A DNA stretch of 64,000 nucleotides from SUG2458 sp051872335 (lineage in GTDB: Bacteria > Bacillota_I > Bacilli_A > RFN20 > CAG-826): assembly GCA_051872335.1 (NCBI GenBank), contig JBJEDT010000025.1, positions 124,001 to 188,000 on the forward strand, written 5' to 3'. The notes beneath the pieces are model-generated. The model did no database searches. It saw only the letters and a list, made by a program, of their open reading frames with translations, and had not been told where the DNA came from. How positions within the stretch are numbered: position 1 is the first letter of the stretch; each line of letters starts with the position of its first letter. Made by a program: the position numbers and the translations under genes. This document shows positions 17,733 through 26,165 of the stretch, piece by piece.

Positions 17733-19163
17733 TTAAATCGTTGCTTCTTTATTTTTCTTAAAGTGTATTTTTCCACAACCATAAATAATAAAGAATGCAA
17801 CAAAACATATTACAACAAAAACTACAAAAACTAAAACTTGTATTATTGGATAAATTTCAACAGGTCCCATAACTATTTTAGTATTGAACAAGTTACCAAC
17901 AAAAGGTAATAATCCACTTGCTGCTTTTTGATCAAACATAAATAAATAATTAACAGAAAAATAAGAATTTTCAGTTGCTCTAGCAATAGCATTTAAAGTT
18001 GTACCTACTAAAAAAACAAATCCATAATAAATGCTAAATCCAATAATGAAATGTTTGAAGTCTTTGACTTCTAAAGGTTTAAATTCTTTTAATAGTAAAC
18101 AAAGAATTGGAATAATAACTACTTTTGTATGTTCTAAAATGTAGTGAGCATTCCAATAATTACATATACCAACATTATTAACATCCAGAATAAGTAAAGC
18201 TAGAACTGCACCTACAACATTAACAATAATTGCAAAGTGGAAAAGTTTATCGTTTCGTTTTACTATTGTATATAAAGATAAATATGCACTAATGTTACAT
18301 AATTGCAATGGTAATCTTTGCATCTTTAATTCACCAATAGCTGTATAAAATTCACTGAATTGGAATAATAAAGAAATACTTAATGCTAATAATAATACAT
18401 GTTTTGCTTCATCACTTTTATTTCTAAATATAAAATATAAAGCAATAATTTCACCTATCATAAATAGAATTACAAATAAATGAGATAAACTAAATCTCTT
18501 AAAGATGATATTGGTGTTTCCAAAATAATACTGTGGAGTGTAAGTACAAATGGAAAGAGATATAATTCCTAATGTTATTAAAATAAAATTTAAGATTTCG
18601 GATTTTTTAAATTTTAAATCTTCGAAGTTTTTAAATAACATACCTAATAAAATTAAGATTTGTAATGAGTTTAAAATCATTAAGAAAATGCTTCTAAAAA
18701 TATTATTGATCATAAAAGCTTTAAAAGCTTCACTCATAAATCTAATTGAACTAAGTCCTCTACCTACTGGATCAGTTAAAGAAGCAATGATAGGATCATA
18801 TGAGAAAATATAAATTAAAGTCATTGGTATACAAAAGTATGCAGCGACTTTATTAATATACTTATTGTTTGAAAATATACTTAAAACGATTACAATAACT
18901 GGAGCCATGTTAAACCATCTAATTGTATTTTCATAATTATCATGGGCTGTTGCTAAATACTCAGTTGATTTTTCCATTGTAAAGCCATCTGGCAAAAATA
19001 AATTTAAAAATATTAATACAAAGAAGCTTATTGAAAGAATCTTTATAACTTTTGAAAACTTGTCATTGTTAAAATCATATTTTTTATAAAACTTAAAAAA
19101 TAATAATAAACCAGCCGCTATTAATATAATTAATGACATTAAAATAAAATATACAATTCTCAT
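17733..19163 (-). CDS. YwaF/TIGR02206-like integral membrane protein
   Basis: 476 residues with about 12 hydrophobic segments throughout. The segment RLPLQLCNISAYLSLY near residue 285 resembles the conserved LPLHLCDLxxF signature of YwaF (TIGR02206, TMEM164-related) proteins, and an NxHYILEH-type segment follows. Function is unknown. The N-terminal half is an additional membrane domain, so the protein is about twice the length of a minimal YwaF. It is monocistronic, with its own terminator. AAGGATC precedes the ATG at a plausible distance. Confidence 0.6.
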   Translation of the reverse strand: MRIVYFILMSLIILIAAGLLLFFKFYKKYDFNNDKFSKVIKILSISFFVLIFLNLFLPDGFTMEKSTEYLATAHDNYENTIRWFNMAPVIVIVLSIFSNNKYINKVAAYFCIPMTLIYIFSYDPIIASLTDPVGRGLSSIRFMSEAFKAFMINNIFRSIFLMILNSLQILILLGMLFKNFEDLKFKKSEILNFILITLGIISLSICTYTPQYYFGNTNIIFKRFSLSHLFVILFMIGEIIALYFIFRNKSDEAKHVLLLALSISLLFQFSEFYTAIGELKMQRLPLQLCNISAYLSLYTIVKRNDKLFHFAIIVNVVGAVLALLILDVNNVGICNYWNAHYILEHTKVVIIPILCLLLKEFKPLEVKDFKHFIIGFSIYYGFVFLVGTTLNAIARATENSYFSVNYLFMFDQKAASGLLPFVGNLFNTKIVMGPVEIYPIIQVLVFVVFVVICFVAFFIIYGCGKIHFKKNKEATI

Positions 19164-19400
19164 ATACTCTAGATCCTTATTTTTCTATATTCAATTAAAT
19201 ATTGATTATTTAGTTAAACCAAACATAATGAATATTTGAAATAATTTTAACACAATTGCATATTTATATATATATAAATTTATTAATTGCTTAATTAAAT
19301 TGAATAAATTCTTATATATTTAGATTATTTGTTATAACATTTTTGATTAAAATTAATTTTTCATTAGTATTTTTCCTAACTACTTAACATAGATTTTATT

Positions 19401-20201
19401 CTATCCTAGTAATTCATCTAAAAGTAAAAAATATTCTATTAATTTATCGTCTTTTGCAACACCTAATAATTCAAAAATTGCATTCTCATTGAAACCATCG
19501 TATTTCTTACCATACTTACCTAACATATTGTATTTTATGCTACGATATAAAATAGCCAAATCGTGATATCTATGAGATATACCAGTTAATCCTAAATCGA
19601 TAAAGCCAACTATCTTATCATTTTGAACTATAATATTTGTAAGACATAAATCACCATGCGATAACACATAATCTTGACTTGGTTTATTATTTTCTAAATA
19701 ATCAACTATTTCATTAAAACTATTAAATTTATAAGTGATGCATTTATCTGTATCTTGAAAATTAATATAATTCTTTTCTACACAATATTTTCCAAAATTC
19801 ATAATAGTATCAAAAGTATTTTGTAAATTAAGTTGCTCAATATTTACACTCCATAACAATTTAACAGCATCTGTTGCTAATTTAAATAATAAATTTGGAT
19901 TACTTAAATATTCTCCATCGCAAAGCATTTTGCCTTTAAGTTTGGTTTTTAATATAAATGCTTTTTCTCCTACTTCTTCATATTCAATAATATCTGGAAT
20001 TGGAAGTTTCCCTTTTAAGGCATAATATACTTTCATTTCATTTTGTAAGTCAAAACTTAATGTTGTGATTTTCAAAATATAATCTTCAAAAATTATTACA
20101 CCAGAATTACTTTTACCGATATTATCTATTTCATATGATAATCCTTCAAGATACTTAAATATAGAGTCAGGGATCCCATATATATCCTTAATATTTTCCA
20201 T
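19401..20201 (-). CDS. APH(3')-like aminoglycoside phosphotransferase family kinase
   Basis: 266 residues, the length of APH(3') enzymes. The catalytic Brenner motif reads LSHGDLCLTNI, and the magnesium-site motif FIDLGLTGISHRYHDLA follows. The C-terminal LLGVAKDDKLIEYFLLLDELL closely parallels APH(3')-III. An N-terminal GKSNSGVIIF matches the nucleotide-loop region. The start at an internal ATG has GAGGAA upstream; the longer frame starts inside the acetyltransferase gene without a ribosome binding site. It is downstream of a maltose-acetyltransferase-like gene. Whether it confers resistance cannot be judged from sequence. Confidence 0.78.
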   Translation of the reverse strand: MENIKDIYGIPDSIFKYLEGLSYEIDNIGKSNSGVIIFEDYILKITTLSFDLQNEMKVYYALKGKLPIPDIIEYEEVGEKAFILKTKLKGKMLCDGEYLSNPNLLFKLATDAVKLLWSVNIEQLNLQNTFDTIMNFGKYCVEKNYINFQDTDKCITYKFNSFNEIVDYLENNKPSQDYVLSHGDLCLTNIIVQNDKIVGFIDLGLTGISHRYHDLAILYRSIKYNMLGKYGKKYDGFNENAIFELLGVAKDDKLIEYFLLLDELLG

Positions 20202-20281
20202 CGAATTTTCCTCACGATAAGTTTTAAACCTTTTATTTAAAGATAATTTTAAATAGAACTTTTCAAAATAGTATGGAGTTT

Positions 20282-20899
20282 TTACCATAATTCTTTTTTG
20301 TTATATATTGAATCTTTCTCTGTAATTTCTCTAACTGCTTTACATGGATTACCATAAGCTAAATAATTATCTGGAATATCATGAGTCACAACTGATCCAG
20401 CTCCTATAACACAACCATTACCAATTTTTACACCAGGCAATACTGTAACATTTCCACCGAACCAACAATTATTTCCAATTGTTATTGGTGCTCCATATTC
20501 TTTATCTGTCCATTTACCTATATTTTCATCAAAATATGAATTTCTTTCTTGATATCTAAGTGGATGAAGTGGAGTTAATAAACTAACATTAGGTCCAAAA
20601 AAACAATTATCTCCAATAGTTACAGGGCAAACATCAAGAATAGTAAGTCCATTATTAGCATAGAAATTATCTCCTATTGTTGTATGAACTCCATAATCTA
20701 CATATAGATTTCCTTGAATATAAATTTTCCCTTTATGATTAGGAAAAATTCTATCTATTAATTCTTTTCTTTTAGGATCTAAATCGTTAAGAGTGTTATA
20801 CTCTAATGCTAATTTATGTTGCTCATGAGCAAGTCTATTTGTTTCAGGATCTCCAGGTGAATATATTTTACCTGCTAGCATTTTCTCATATTCTGTCAT
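20282..20899 (-). CDS. Maa/LacA-type sugar O-acetyltransferase
   Basis: 205 residues with a short N-terminal helical maltose-acetyltransferase segment (MTEYEKMLAGKIY) and a left-handed beta-helix of hexapeptide repeats (ITIGNNCWFGGNVTVLPGV, IGNGCVIGAGSVV). The catalytic His is in LLTPLHPL. It transfers acetyl from acetyl-CoA to a sugar or galactoside hydroxyl. The ATG preceded by GGAGG is chosen over one four codons upstream that is itself part of that ribosome binding site. It is probably co-transcribed with the kinase gene that follows. Confidence 0.88.
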   Translation of the reverse strand: MTEYEKMLAGKIYSPGDPETNRLAHEQHKLALEYNTLNDLDPKRKELIDRIFPNHKGKIYIQGNLYVDYGVHTTIGDNFYANNGLTILDVCPVTIGDNCFFGPNVSLLTPLHPLRYQERNSYFDENIGKWTDKEYGAPITIGNNCWFGGNVTVLPGVKIGNGCVIGAGSVVTHDIPDNYLAYGNPCKAVREITEKDSIYNKKELW

Positions 20900-21081
20900 A
20901 AGTTCCTCCATTTATATCTTTTATAATGTTTTAAATAGTCATAAACAATTTTTTCATAATATATTTTAATATAAAAATTTATATTTTCAAAAAAAATCAG
21001 AACCGAAAATAATCTTATTATAGTAATTATCTAAAAGCACTATGTTAAATTATTTTTTATGCTAGTAAGTATTTTATTTCT

Positions 21082-21120
21082 AATGTCCACTTTTTTATAG
21101 CCAATGTCTACTTTTTTTAT
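21082..21120. repeat. Two tandem AATGTC(C/T)ACTTTTTTAT direct repeats
   Basis: Near-identical 17-18-mers at 21082-21098 and 21103-21120, period 21 bp, with a possible decayed third copy (TATCTATTC) just after. They lie in the 474-bp gene-poor stretch 20900-21373, which otherwise holds only AT-rich DNA, the hairpin at 21201-21228 and the rpsR tail remnant. Confidence 0.55.
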
Positions 21121-21200
21121 TTTGCAAATATCTATTCAAAATATTTTAAAGTTTTTATTCAATAAATTTTTAAATAATTTAAATTATACATTCCTAAAGT

Positions 21201-21228
21201 AAAAAAGACCGTTCTTTCGAACGATCTT
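21201..21228 (-). terminator. rpsR-type terminator, second copy
   Basis: 10-bp stem AAGATCGTTC/GAACGGTCTT on the minus strand with a GAAA tetraloop and a T6 tail. The right arm and tail match the terminator of the intact rpsR at 22873-22902. Confidence 0.8.
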
Positions 21229-21320
21229 AATTATCTTTATACGTTTTCTTACTGTAATTTTTCCAGATTTAATTTATCATATTATTCTAAAATGAACTTG
21301 TACCATTACATTTGTTATTA

Positions 21321-21376
21321 CTATTTTTTTACGAATGGTAATAAAGCCATGTGGCGATCGCGCTTAATTGCCACTA
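21321..21376 (-). pseudogene. 3' end of a second rpsR (ribosomal protein S18) gene
   Basis: Read on the minus strand, this encodes LVAIKRDRHMALLPFVKK and a stop. That aligns with the C-terminus of the intact S18 (AIKNARYMALLPYVID). No start or upstream S18 sequence precedes it, because the homology begins exactly at the stop codon of the ATPase gene. Downstream it also shares AAAAATTACAGTA and a related terminator with the intact rpsR. The protein sequence is typical S18 but the DNA is diverged, so this is not a recent exact duplication. It looks like a scar left when the ATPase gene was inserted or recombined at the end of rpsR. Confidence 0.75.
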
Positions 21377-22690
21377 AACAAACATTATCATATATATAGG
21401 AAATGTATATAATTCATTTTCTTTCTTACATATATTTTGATTTGTAAAAATATAGCCTTTATTCAATTTATAGTTTCCATCTTTATTAACTAGTTTAGGA
21501 ATAGCTCTAAATTCATAACCATCTTTACCCGATTTTATTTCAATTGGTAAAATAGATAAATTATCATAATCGTTAATTAAAAAATCTACTTCTCCTACTT
21601 TTTTACTATCAAAATAATATAATTCATGACCGTGAGCAATAAGTTCCATAGCAGAAACAGTTTCATATACTGAACCGATATTTAATCCTTTATCAGTATT
21701 TAAAATAGCTGATATATTATTTTTATATAATATATTTGTTAAAATACCCACATCATTAAAATATAATTTAATTAAATTCTTACTACTTGATTCTATTAAT
21801 GGAAACCTAGAATCTGAAATAGCCTTAACACCTAAAGCACAACCAGAATTAATTAAATAATCAAATTCATCTTTATACTTTAATAAATTTGAATCATCTA
21901 TGTTTTCAATTTGTTTAAATTTAATTCTTTTAACTTTATTTTCCATGTATGATGGCATCATATCATATATTCTTCTAATTTTTAAAGAATGCTCTTGGTC
22001 GTATTGTGAAGCATCATCTTTATAATAACTGTATGTGATGCTTTGATTTTCCCTCACTTTTAATACATTTTTATTCGCTACTAATTCTTTTATTGAATCC
22101 GGTAATCCACCTGTTATTAAATATTCTTTAAATTTTTCTAATATAACTTTATGAATCCCATCAGTAACAGATTCAACGTTATCAAAACATTTCTTTAAAT
22201 ATTCAACAACGTCTTTTCCAACATTGTTTGCATATAAAAATTCTTCAAAATCCATCGGATACATTTTTATTTCATCAATACTTCCCATAGGTATAAATGT
22301 ATGTTTTAATGTAATACCCAATAAAGATCCACTTGCTATATATCTATATCTATTTTCTAGTTTTAAATCTTTAAGCATCGTAAGGATATGTGGATATACT
22401 TGAATTTCATCAAAAAAAACAATAGTATCTTCAACACTATTTAATTTATCACCATAAAGTGCGCTTAATTGCAAATATAAATCCTGCGTTTTTTTTACAT
22501 TTTTAAATAGTTGATCCCCATCATAATCACTTTTTAAATTAACTTCAATATAATTAGTAAAATATTTTTTTGCAGTTTCTCTAATGATAAAACTTTTACC
22601 AATTTGTCTAGCTCCATTAATAACGATTATCTTAGCATTAACATTATTGTAATATTCAAATAATCTATTTTCTATTTTTCGATAAAACAT
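21374..22690 (-). CDS. AAA_14 ATPase with DUF4143 C-terminal domain
   Basis: 438 residues. Walker A GARQIGKS (about 26-33) and Walker B VFFDEIQ (about 88-94) define the AAA_14 fold. Helical and winged-helix regions follow, then a C-terminal DUF4143 segment (about 340-438) with EVDFLI and PIEIKSGKDG resembling a PD-(D/E)XK core. Such proteins are widespread, often in accessory regions, and their targets are largely unknown. AAGGAGATG precedes the start. It sits between the intact rpsR operon and a broken rpsR tail, which suggests horizontal arrival. Confidence 0.85.
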   Translation of the reverse strand: MFYRKIENRLFEYYNNVNAKIIVINGARQIGKSFIIRETAKKYFTNYIEVNLKSDYDGDQLFKNVKKTQDLYLQLSALYGDKLNSVEDTIVFFDEIQVYPHILTMLKDLKLENRYRYIASGSLLGITLKHTFIPMGSIDEIKMYPMDFEEFLYANNVGKDVVEYLKKCFDNVESVTDGIHKVILEKFKEYLITGGLPDSIKELVANKNVLKVRENQSITYSYYKDDASQYDQEHSLKIRRIYDMMPSYMENKVKRIKFKQIENIDDSNLLKYKDEFDYLINSGCALGVKAISDSRFPLIESSSKNLIKLYFNDVGILTNILYKNNISAILNTDKGLNIGSVYETVSAMELIAHGHELYYFDSKKVGEVDFLINDYDNLSILPIEIKSGKDGYEFRAIPKLVNKDGNYKLNKGYIFTNQNICKKENELYTFPIYMIMFV

Positions 22691-22709
22691 GAATAAACAT
22701 CTCCTTTTA

Positions 22710-22788
22710 GGTTTTCCAATAATATTTTACCACTTTTTCCGGTTTTTCCAATATAATTACGCCTTAATTTACCGGTTTTTCCAAAATA
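22710..22788. repeat. GGTTTTTCCAA direct repeats upstream of the ATPase gene
   Basis: Copies at 22710-22721 (shorter), 22739-22755 and 22772-22788, the last two sharing CCGGTTTTTCCAA. They lie just before the ATPase ribosome binding site, so they may be an operator array. Confidence 0.5.
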
Positions 22789-22872
22789 TTTTGGAACCAT
22801 TACTAAAAAATGACTTTTAATATTATTTTTTGCTTCTTTTTCAATACAAATCATATAATTTAAACCTAAAAT

Positions 22873-22902
22873 GAAAAAAAGACCGTTCTGATGAACGGCC
22901 TT
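22873..22902 (-). terminator. Terminator of rpsF-ssb-rpsR
   Basis: 10-bp minus-strand stem AAGGCCGTTC/GAACGGTCTT with a 4-nt loop and T7 tail, about 40 bp past the rpsR stop. Confidence 0.88.
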
Positions 22903-22943
22903 TATTTTTCAATGTTAATAATATACTGTAATTTTTTAAAATA

Positions 22944-23171
22944 TTAGTCAATTACGTATGGTAATAATGCCATATAACGAGCATTTTTAATTGCTTTTTC
23001 TAATTTACGTTGATATTTTGCACTTGTACCTGTTACACGACGAGGTGTAATTTTACCATTAGGTGAGATAAAGCGTTTTAATAATTCAACATCTTTGTAA
23101 TCAATATGGTCAATTTTATTTTTTGTAAAGTAACAAACCTTTTTACGAGGTCTAATCTTTTTAAAACCCAT
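22944..23171 (-). CDS. rpsR: 30S ribosomal protein S18
   Basis: 75 residues, the normal length. S18 binds S6 on the platform of the small ribosomal subunit. Family signatures are the basic N-terminus ending in KKVCYFTK, DYKDVELLKRFISPNGKITPRRVTGTSAKYQ and the C-terminal ALLPYV. It is the last gene of the conserved rpsF-ssb-rpsR operon, with AAAGGCGG before the ATG and a strong terminator after it. Confidence 0.98.
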   Translation of the reverse strand: MGFKKIRPRKKVCYFTKNKIDHIDYKDVELLKRFISPNGKITPRRVTGTSAKYQRKLEKAIKNARYMALLPYVID

Positions 23172-23203
23172 TAATTTTACCGCCTTTCTTGTATTAGTAA
23201 TTT

Positions 23204-23629
23204 TTAGAATGGTAAATCATCTTCTGATAATTCAACATTTGAAGAACTGTCATTAATATCTTCAACATTTTCTTCGACAACTGGTTCAAAACCTCTTTCA
23301 TCATTTTGTCCTTTTGATTCTAAGAATTTAACTGAGTCGCAAATAACTTCAATTACTTGAACTTTACGACCATCTTTAGCATCATAAGAACGTTGATTGA
23401 TTCTACCAGTAATTCCAACTAATGAACCTTTATGAGTATACTTGACAGTGTTTTCTCCAACTACGCCATAAACGACGCATGGAATAAAACTTGTTGTTCT
23501 TTCATTATTAGGTCCTCTTGTACGGTTATCAACAGCAATAGTGAAGGATGCGACTGCTAAACCCGAAGTAGTTCTACGAAGTTCTGGATCACGAACTAAA
23601 CGTCCGACAATAACAACTGAATTAATCAT
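23204..23629 (-). CDS. ssb: Single-stranded DNA-binding protein
   Basis: 141 residues. An OB-fold (about 1-105, starting MINSVVIVGRLVRDPELRRT) is followed by an acidic flexible tail ending in DDLPF, the tip that recruits repair and replication partners. It protects single-stranded DNA during replication and recombination. It lies between rpsF and rpsR in the classical Firmicute order, with GGAGG before the ATG. Confidence 0.97.
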   Translation of the reverse strand: MINSVVIVGRLVRDPELRRTTSGLAVASFTIAVDNRTRGPNNERTTSFIPCVVYGVVGENTVKYTHKGSLVGITGRINQRSYDAKDGRKVQVIEVICDSVKFLESKGQNDERGFEPVVEENVEDINDSSSNVELSEDDLPF

Positions 23630-23645
23630 TTTTCTTCCTCCTTAA

Positions 23646-23927
23646 TTATGCAACAAGGATTAAATGACGAAGAACATTGTTATTTAATTTAGTTAAACGA
23701 TCAAATTCATTGACTGTTTCAACTTCTGCTTCTACTGTTAAAACAACGTAGTAACCTTTAATTTCGTCTTTAATAGGATATGCTAAATCACGTAATCCCA
23801 TTTCTTTAACGTCTAAAACTTTACCACCGTTTTTTGTGACAGCAGAATTGACCTTTTCGATTGTAGCAACGCGTGCTTCTTCTTCAAGACCAGCTTTAAC
23901 AATATACATAATTTCGTACTTTTTCAT
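23646..23927 (-). CDS. rpsF: 30S ribosomal protein S6
   Basis: 93 residues with the S6 fold (MKKYEIMYIVKAGLEEE at the start, MGLRDLAYPIKDEIKGYYVVLTVEA in the middle). It is the partner of S18 on the 30S platform and the first gene of the operon. GGGAGGTG precedes the ATG, behind a structured leader that may allow feedback by the S6:S18 complex, as described in other bacteria. Confidence 0.97.
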   Translation of the reverse strand: MKKYEIMYIVKAGLEEEARVATIEKVNSAVTKNGGKVLDVKEMGLRDLAYPIKDEIKGYYVVLTVEAEVETVNEFDRLTKLNNNVLRHLILVA

Positions 23928-23929
23928 GA

Positions 23930-24003
23930 GTACACCTCCCTTTGGACATTCTGGCTATTAACCCTTATTAATAGCAGAGAGCTCTATGCCTTCACACATA
24001 GAC
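23930..24003 (-). ncRNA. Structured rpsF mRNA leader (candidate S6:S18 autoregulatory element)
   Basis: The minus-strand leader can form TCTATG/CATAGA and CTATTAA/TTAATAG hairpins between the promoter and the rpsF ribosome binding site. S6:S18-binding leaders at this position are known in many bacteria. The conserved CCG core of those leaders was not recognised, so the class is uncertain. Confidence 0.4.
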
Positions 24004-24008
24004 ACTTA

Positions 24009-24037
24009 ATTTTACTCAAAAACAGTACAAAAGTAAA
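24009..24037 (-). promoter_or_regulatory. Candidate promoter of the rpsF operon
   Basis: Minus-strand TTTACT (24032-24037), a 17-bp spacer and TAAAAT (24009-24014). The -35 overlaps the tail of the upstream terminator. Confidence 0.5.
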
Positions 24038-24072
24038 GAGAAATTTCGTCATTTCCTTTTGCTTCTTTACTT
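24031..24072 (-). terminator. Terminator after the Clp ATPase gene
   Basis: AAGTAAAG/CTTTACTT outer stem with an inner GAAAT/ATTTC pairing, followed by TTTTG on the minus strand, about 28 bp past the clp stop. Confidence 0.6.
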
Positions 24073-24099
24073 ATAATTTAGAAGGAATTTAATTTTCTC

Positions 24100-26058
24100 C
24101 TAATTCTTTATTTTATTATTTTCATTATTTATATTATTTTTAATTAAATTTAACAAATACCAGTATCCTTTTTGGTGTAATAATTTTTCATCTATATAAA
24201 AATCTTTAGACATTTCTAGAGTCCTATCTTGCAAATTAAAGAAATTTAATGCTTGTTCTACATTTAAATATCCTAGATCAATTTTCTTATCAATGAAATC
24301 AAGAAAACGAGAATACATTTTACTAAAGTAAATAGATTCATCTTTGTAATCCTTAACTAATCTAAAATCTTCTTGATAGTTATAATCGTTTTTTGTTTGT
24401 ACAAATATTAGTGAAAGATTAGAACAATTTAATTTGTTATTTTGGAAAACAATGTATTCATCTTCTAATAATGAGCATATTAAACTTAATACATCTTCTG
24501 ATACACAATGTAAATTATCAAAAATTATCGAAGTGTTAGGATTTAATTTAATTAATGATAGTAAGTTATAACCAATATCATTTCTAGTCGAATCAGAAAA
24601 TAAGGTCATAAAACTATTTATGTCTTTATACAATCTTAAATCTATTTTTATATATGAATCTTTATTCAAAGAGTTTGCTATATAATTGCTTAAGAAAGTT
24701 TTTCCTACTCCTTGTCCTCCTGAAATTAAGATACTATTTATATGATTTGGTTTAATGTTTTTTAAAAACGAAATCACTTCATCTTGAATATTTAAACTTA
24801 GGCCAATATTTTTTAATTCTTCATATGAACGTATATGATCATCATTAATATCAATATTATAAATATCCCTTAATGTTTGATTGATGTCTGTTTTATTTAA
24901 AACTTTATGAGATAAAACACACGAATTATCTAATAAATCAATTGCTTTATCTGGGAAATATTTAAAACTCAAGTACTTATCACAAATCTCAATTATATAT
25001 TTCAAGATGTCTTCAGAAATTAAAACTTTATAAAATTTTTCATATATGGCTTTGCTCCTTAATAAGATATCTAATGTTTCTTCTTTTGATGAAGGTTCTA
25101 ACTTAATAACATTAAATCTTCTAGATAAAGCTTTATCTTTATCAATAGAAGCATAATACTCATTAATTGTTGTTGCTCCAATAATACAAATCTCATTTCG
25201 TGATAAATATGGCTTTAAAATATTTGAAGCATCAATAGCTCCTTCAGCTCCACCTGCCTTTACAATATTATGTATTTCATCTATGAAAATAATAGCTTTT
25301 TTATCTTCTTTTACTTTTTTAAATATCTTTTTAAGTTTTTCTTCAAATTCTCCTCGGTATTTAGTTCCTCCAACTACTCCGGGCATATCGAGTTCATAAA
25401 CTTTATAGTTTTCAAGACCTTCTATTTTATTTTTTGAAAGTAACGATGCTAATTCTTCAACGATTGATGTTTTACCAATTCCCGGTTCACCAATCAAAAT
25501 AGCATTAGGCTTATTCCTTCTTTTTAGAGTCCTAATTAACATATTTAGTTCTCTTTGGCGTCCAATCAATGGATCGTGTTTTACTTTACATAAATCAGTT
25601 AAATCTAATATATTATCTAATTCGCTTTTTCTAGATAATGTTCTTATTATAATATTTTTAAGTTCAATAACATCTATATTATGTTCTTTGCAAAATGAAT
25701 CTAATGCCTTTGATTTGCATTCTAATAAACAATAACAAATAACATTCAAAGATACCTTATCTTCATTTAATTCATTAGATAAATTAATGGATTTTTCTAA
25801 TACTTTTTTTAAATTTAAAGAGTAATCTAAAAATAGTATGTTGTCATTAGATGTATTTTTATTTTTGGGAAAAGCTGAACATATTTTAAAATATGATATT
25901 TTTTTATCTTCAAAATATTGATTAGTAATAAAATCACTTTGGTAAATTATACTTAACATTAAATGAGTCTCATCGACATTATTACTATTAAATTCAAAAG
26001 CTAAACTCTCAGCTTTTGTTAATGTTGTTTGTGCTAATAAAGAGTATTTAGGGTGCAT
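24100..26058 (-). CDS. ClpC/ClpA-like AAA+ ATPase with degenerate second module
   Basis: 652 residues, versus about 810 for ClpC. An N-terminal Clp repeat domain (1-140) is followed by a D1 module with IGRQREL, Walker A GEPGIGKT (about 190), IIFIDEIH, GATTINEY and the LSRRF arginine finger. The second module keeps a Walker A (GGQGVGKT, about 450), but its Walker B reads SIIFDNLH without the catalytic glutamate. The sensor and C-terminal small domain are weak or absent. It is probably an unfoldase-like chaperone powered mainly by D1. No ClpP-binding loop was recognised, so its partner is unclear. GAGG precedes the ATG. Confidence 0.8.
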   Translation of the reverse strand: MHPKYSLLAQTTLTKAESLAFEFNSNNVDETHLMLSIIYQSDFITNQYFEDKKISYFKICSAFPKNKNTSNDNILFLDYSLNLKKVLEKSINLSNELNEDKVSLNVICYCLLECKSKALDSFCKEHNIDVIELKNIIIRTLSRKSELDNILDLTDLCKVKHDPLIGRQRELNMLIRTLKRRNKPNAILIGEPGIGKTSIVEELASLLSKNKIEGLENYKVYELDMPGVVGGTKYRGEFEEKLKKIFKKVKEDKKAIIFIDEIHNIVKAGGAEGAIDASNILKPYLSRNEICIIGATTINEYYASIDKDKALSRRFNVIKLEPSSKEETLDILLRSKAIYEKFYKVLISEDILKYIIEICDKYLSFKYFPDKAIDLLDNSCVLSHKVLNKTDINQTLRDIYNIDINDDHIRSYEELKNIGLSLNIQDEVISFLKNIKPNHINSILISGGQGVGKTFLSNYIANSLNKDSYIKIDLRLYKDINSFMTLFSDSTRNDIGYNLLSLIKLNPNTSIIFDNLHCVSEDVLSLICSLLEDEYIVFQNNKLNCSNLSLIFVQTKNDYNYQEDFRLVKDYKDESIYFSKMYSRFLDFIDKKIDLGYLNVEQALNFFNLQDRTLEMSKDFYIDEKLLHQKGYWYLLNLIKNNINNENNKIKN

Positions 26059-26118
26059 TTTTATTCCTCATATTTTATTTTATGATTTTATATAATTCTT
26101 AATCATTAAATATGAATA

Positions 26119-26160
26119 AAAGAAAAGTCTAGAATCTTATAAATCATAAATTCTAGACTT
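26119..26160 (-). terminator. Terminator of the AraC/GyrI-like gene
   Basis: Perfect 10-bp stem AAGTCTAGAA/TTCTAGACTT with a 16-nt loop and a T-rich tail on the minus strand, 6 bp past the stop codon. Confidence 0.8.
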
Positions 26161-26165
26161 ATAAA

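Noticed and set aside
22672..22854. 60-residue minus-strand open frame overlapping the ATPase start
   Set aside because: No ribosome binding site, and its repetitive GKTGK content comes from the GGTTTTTCC DNA repeats; it overlaps a well-supported start.
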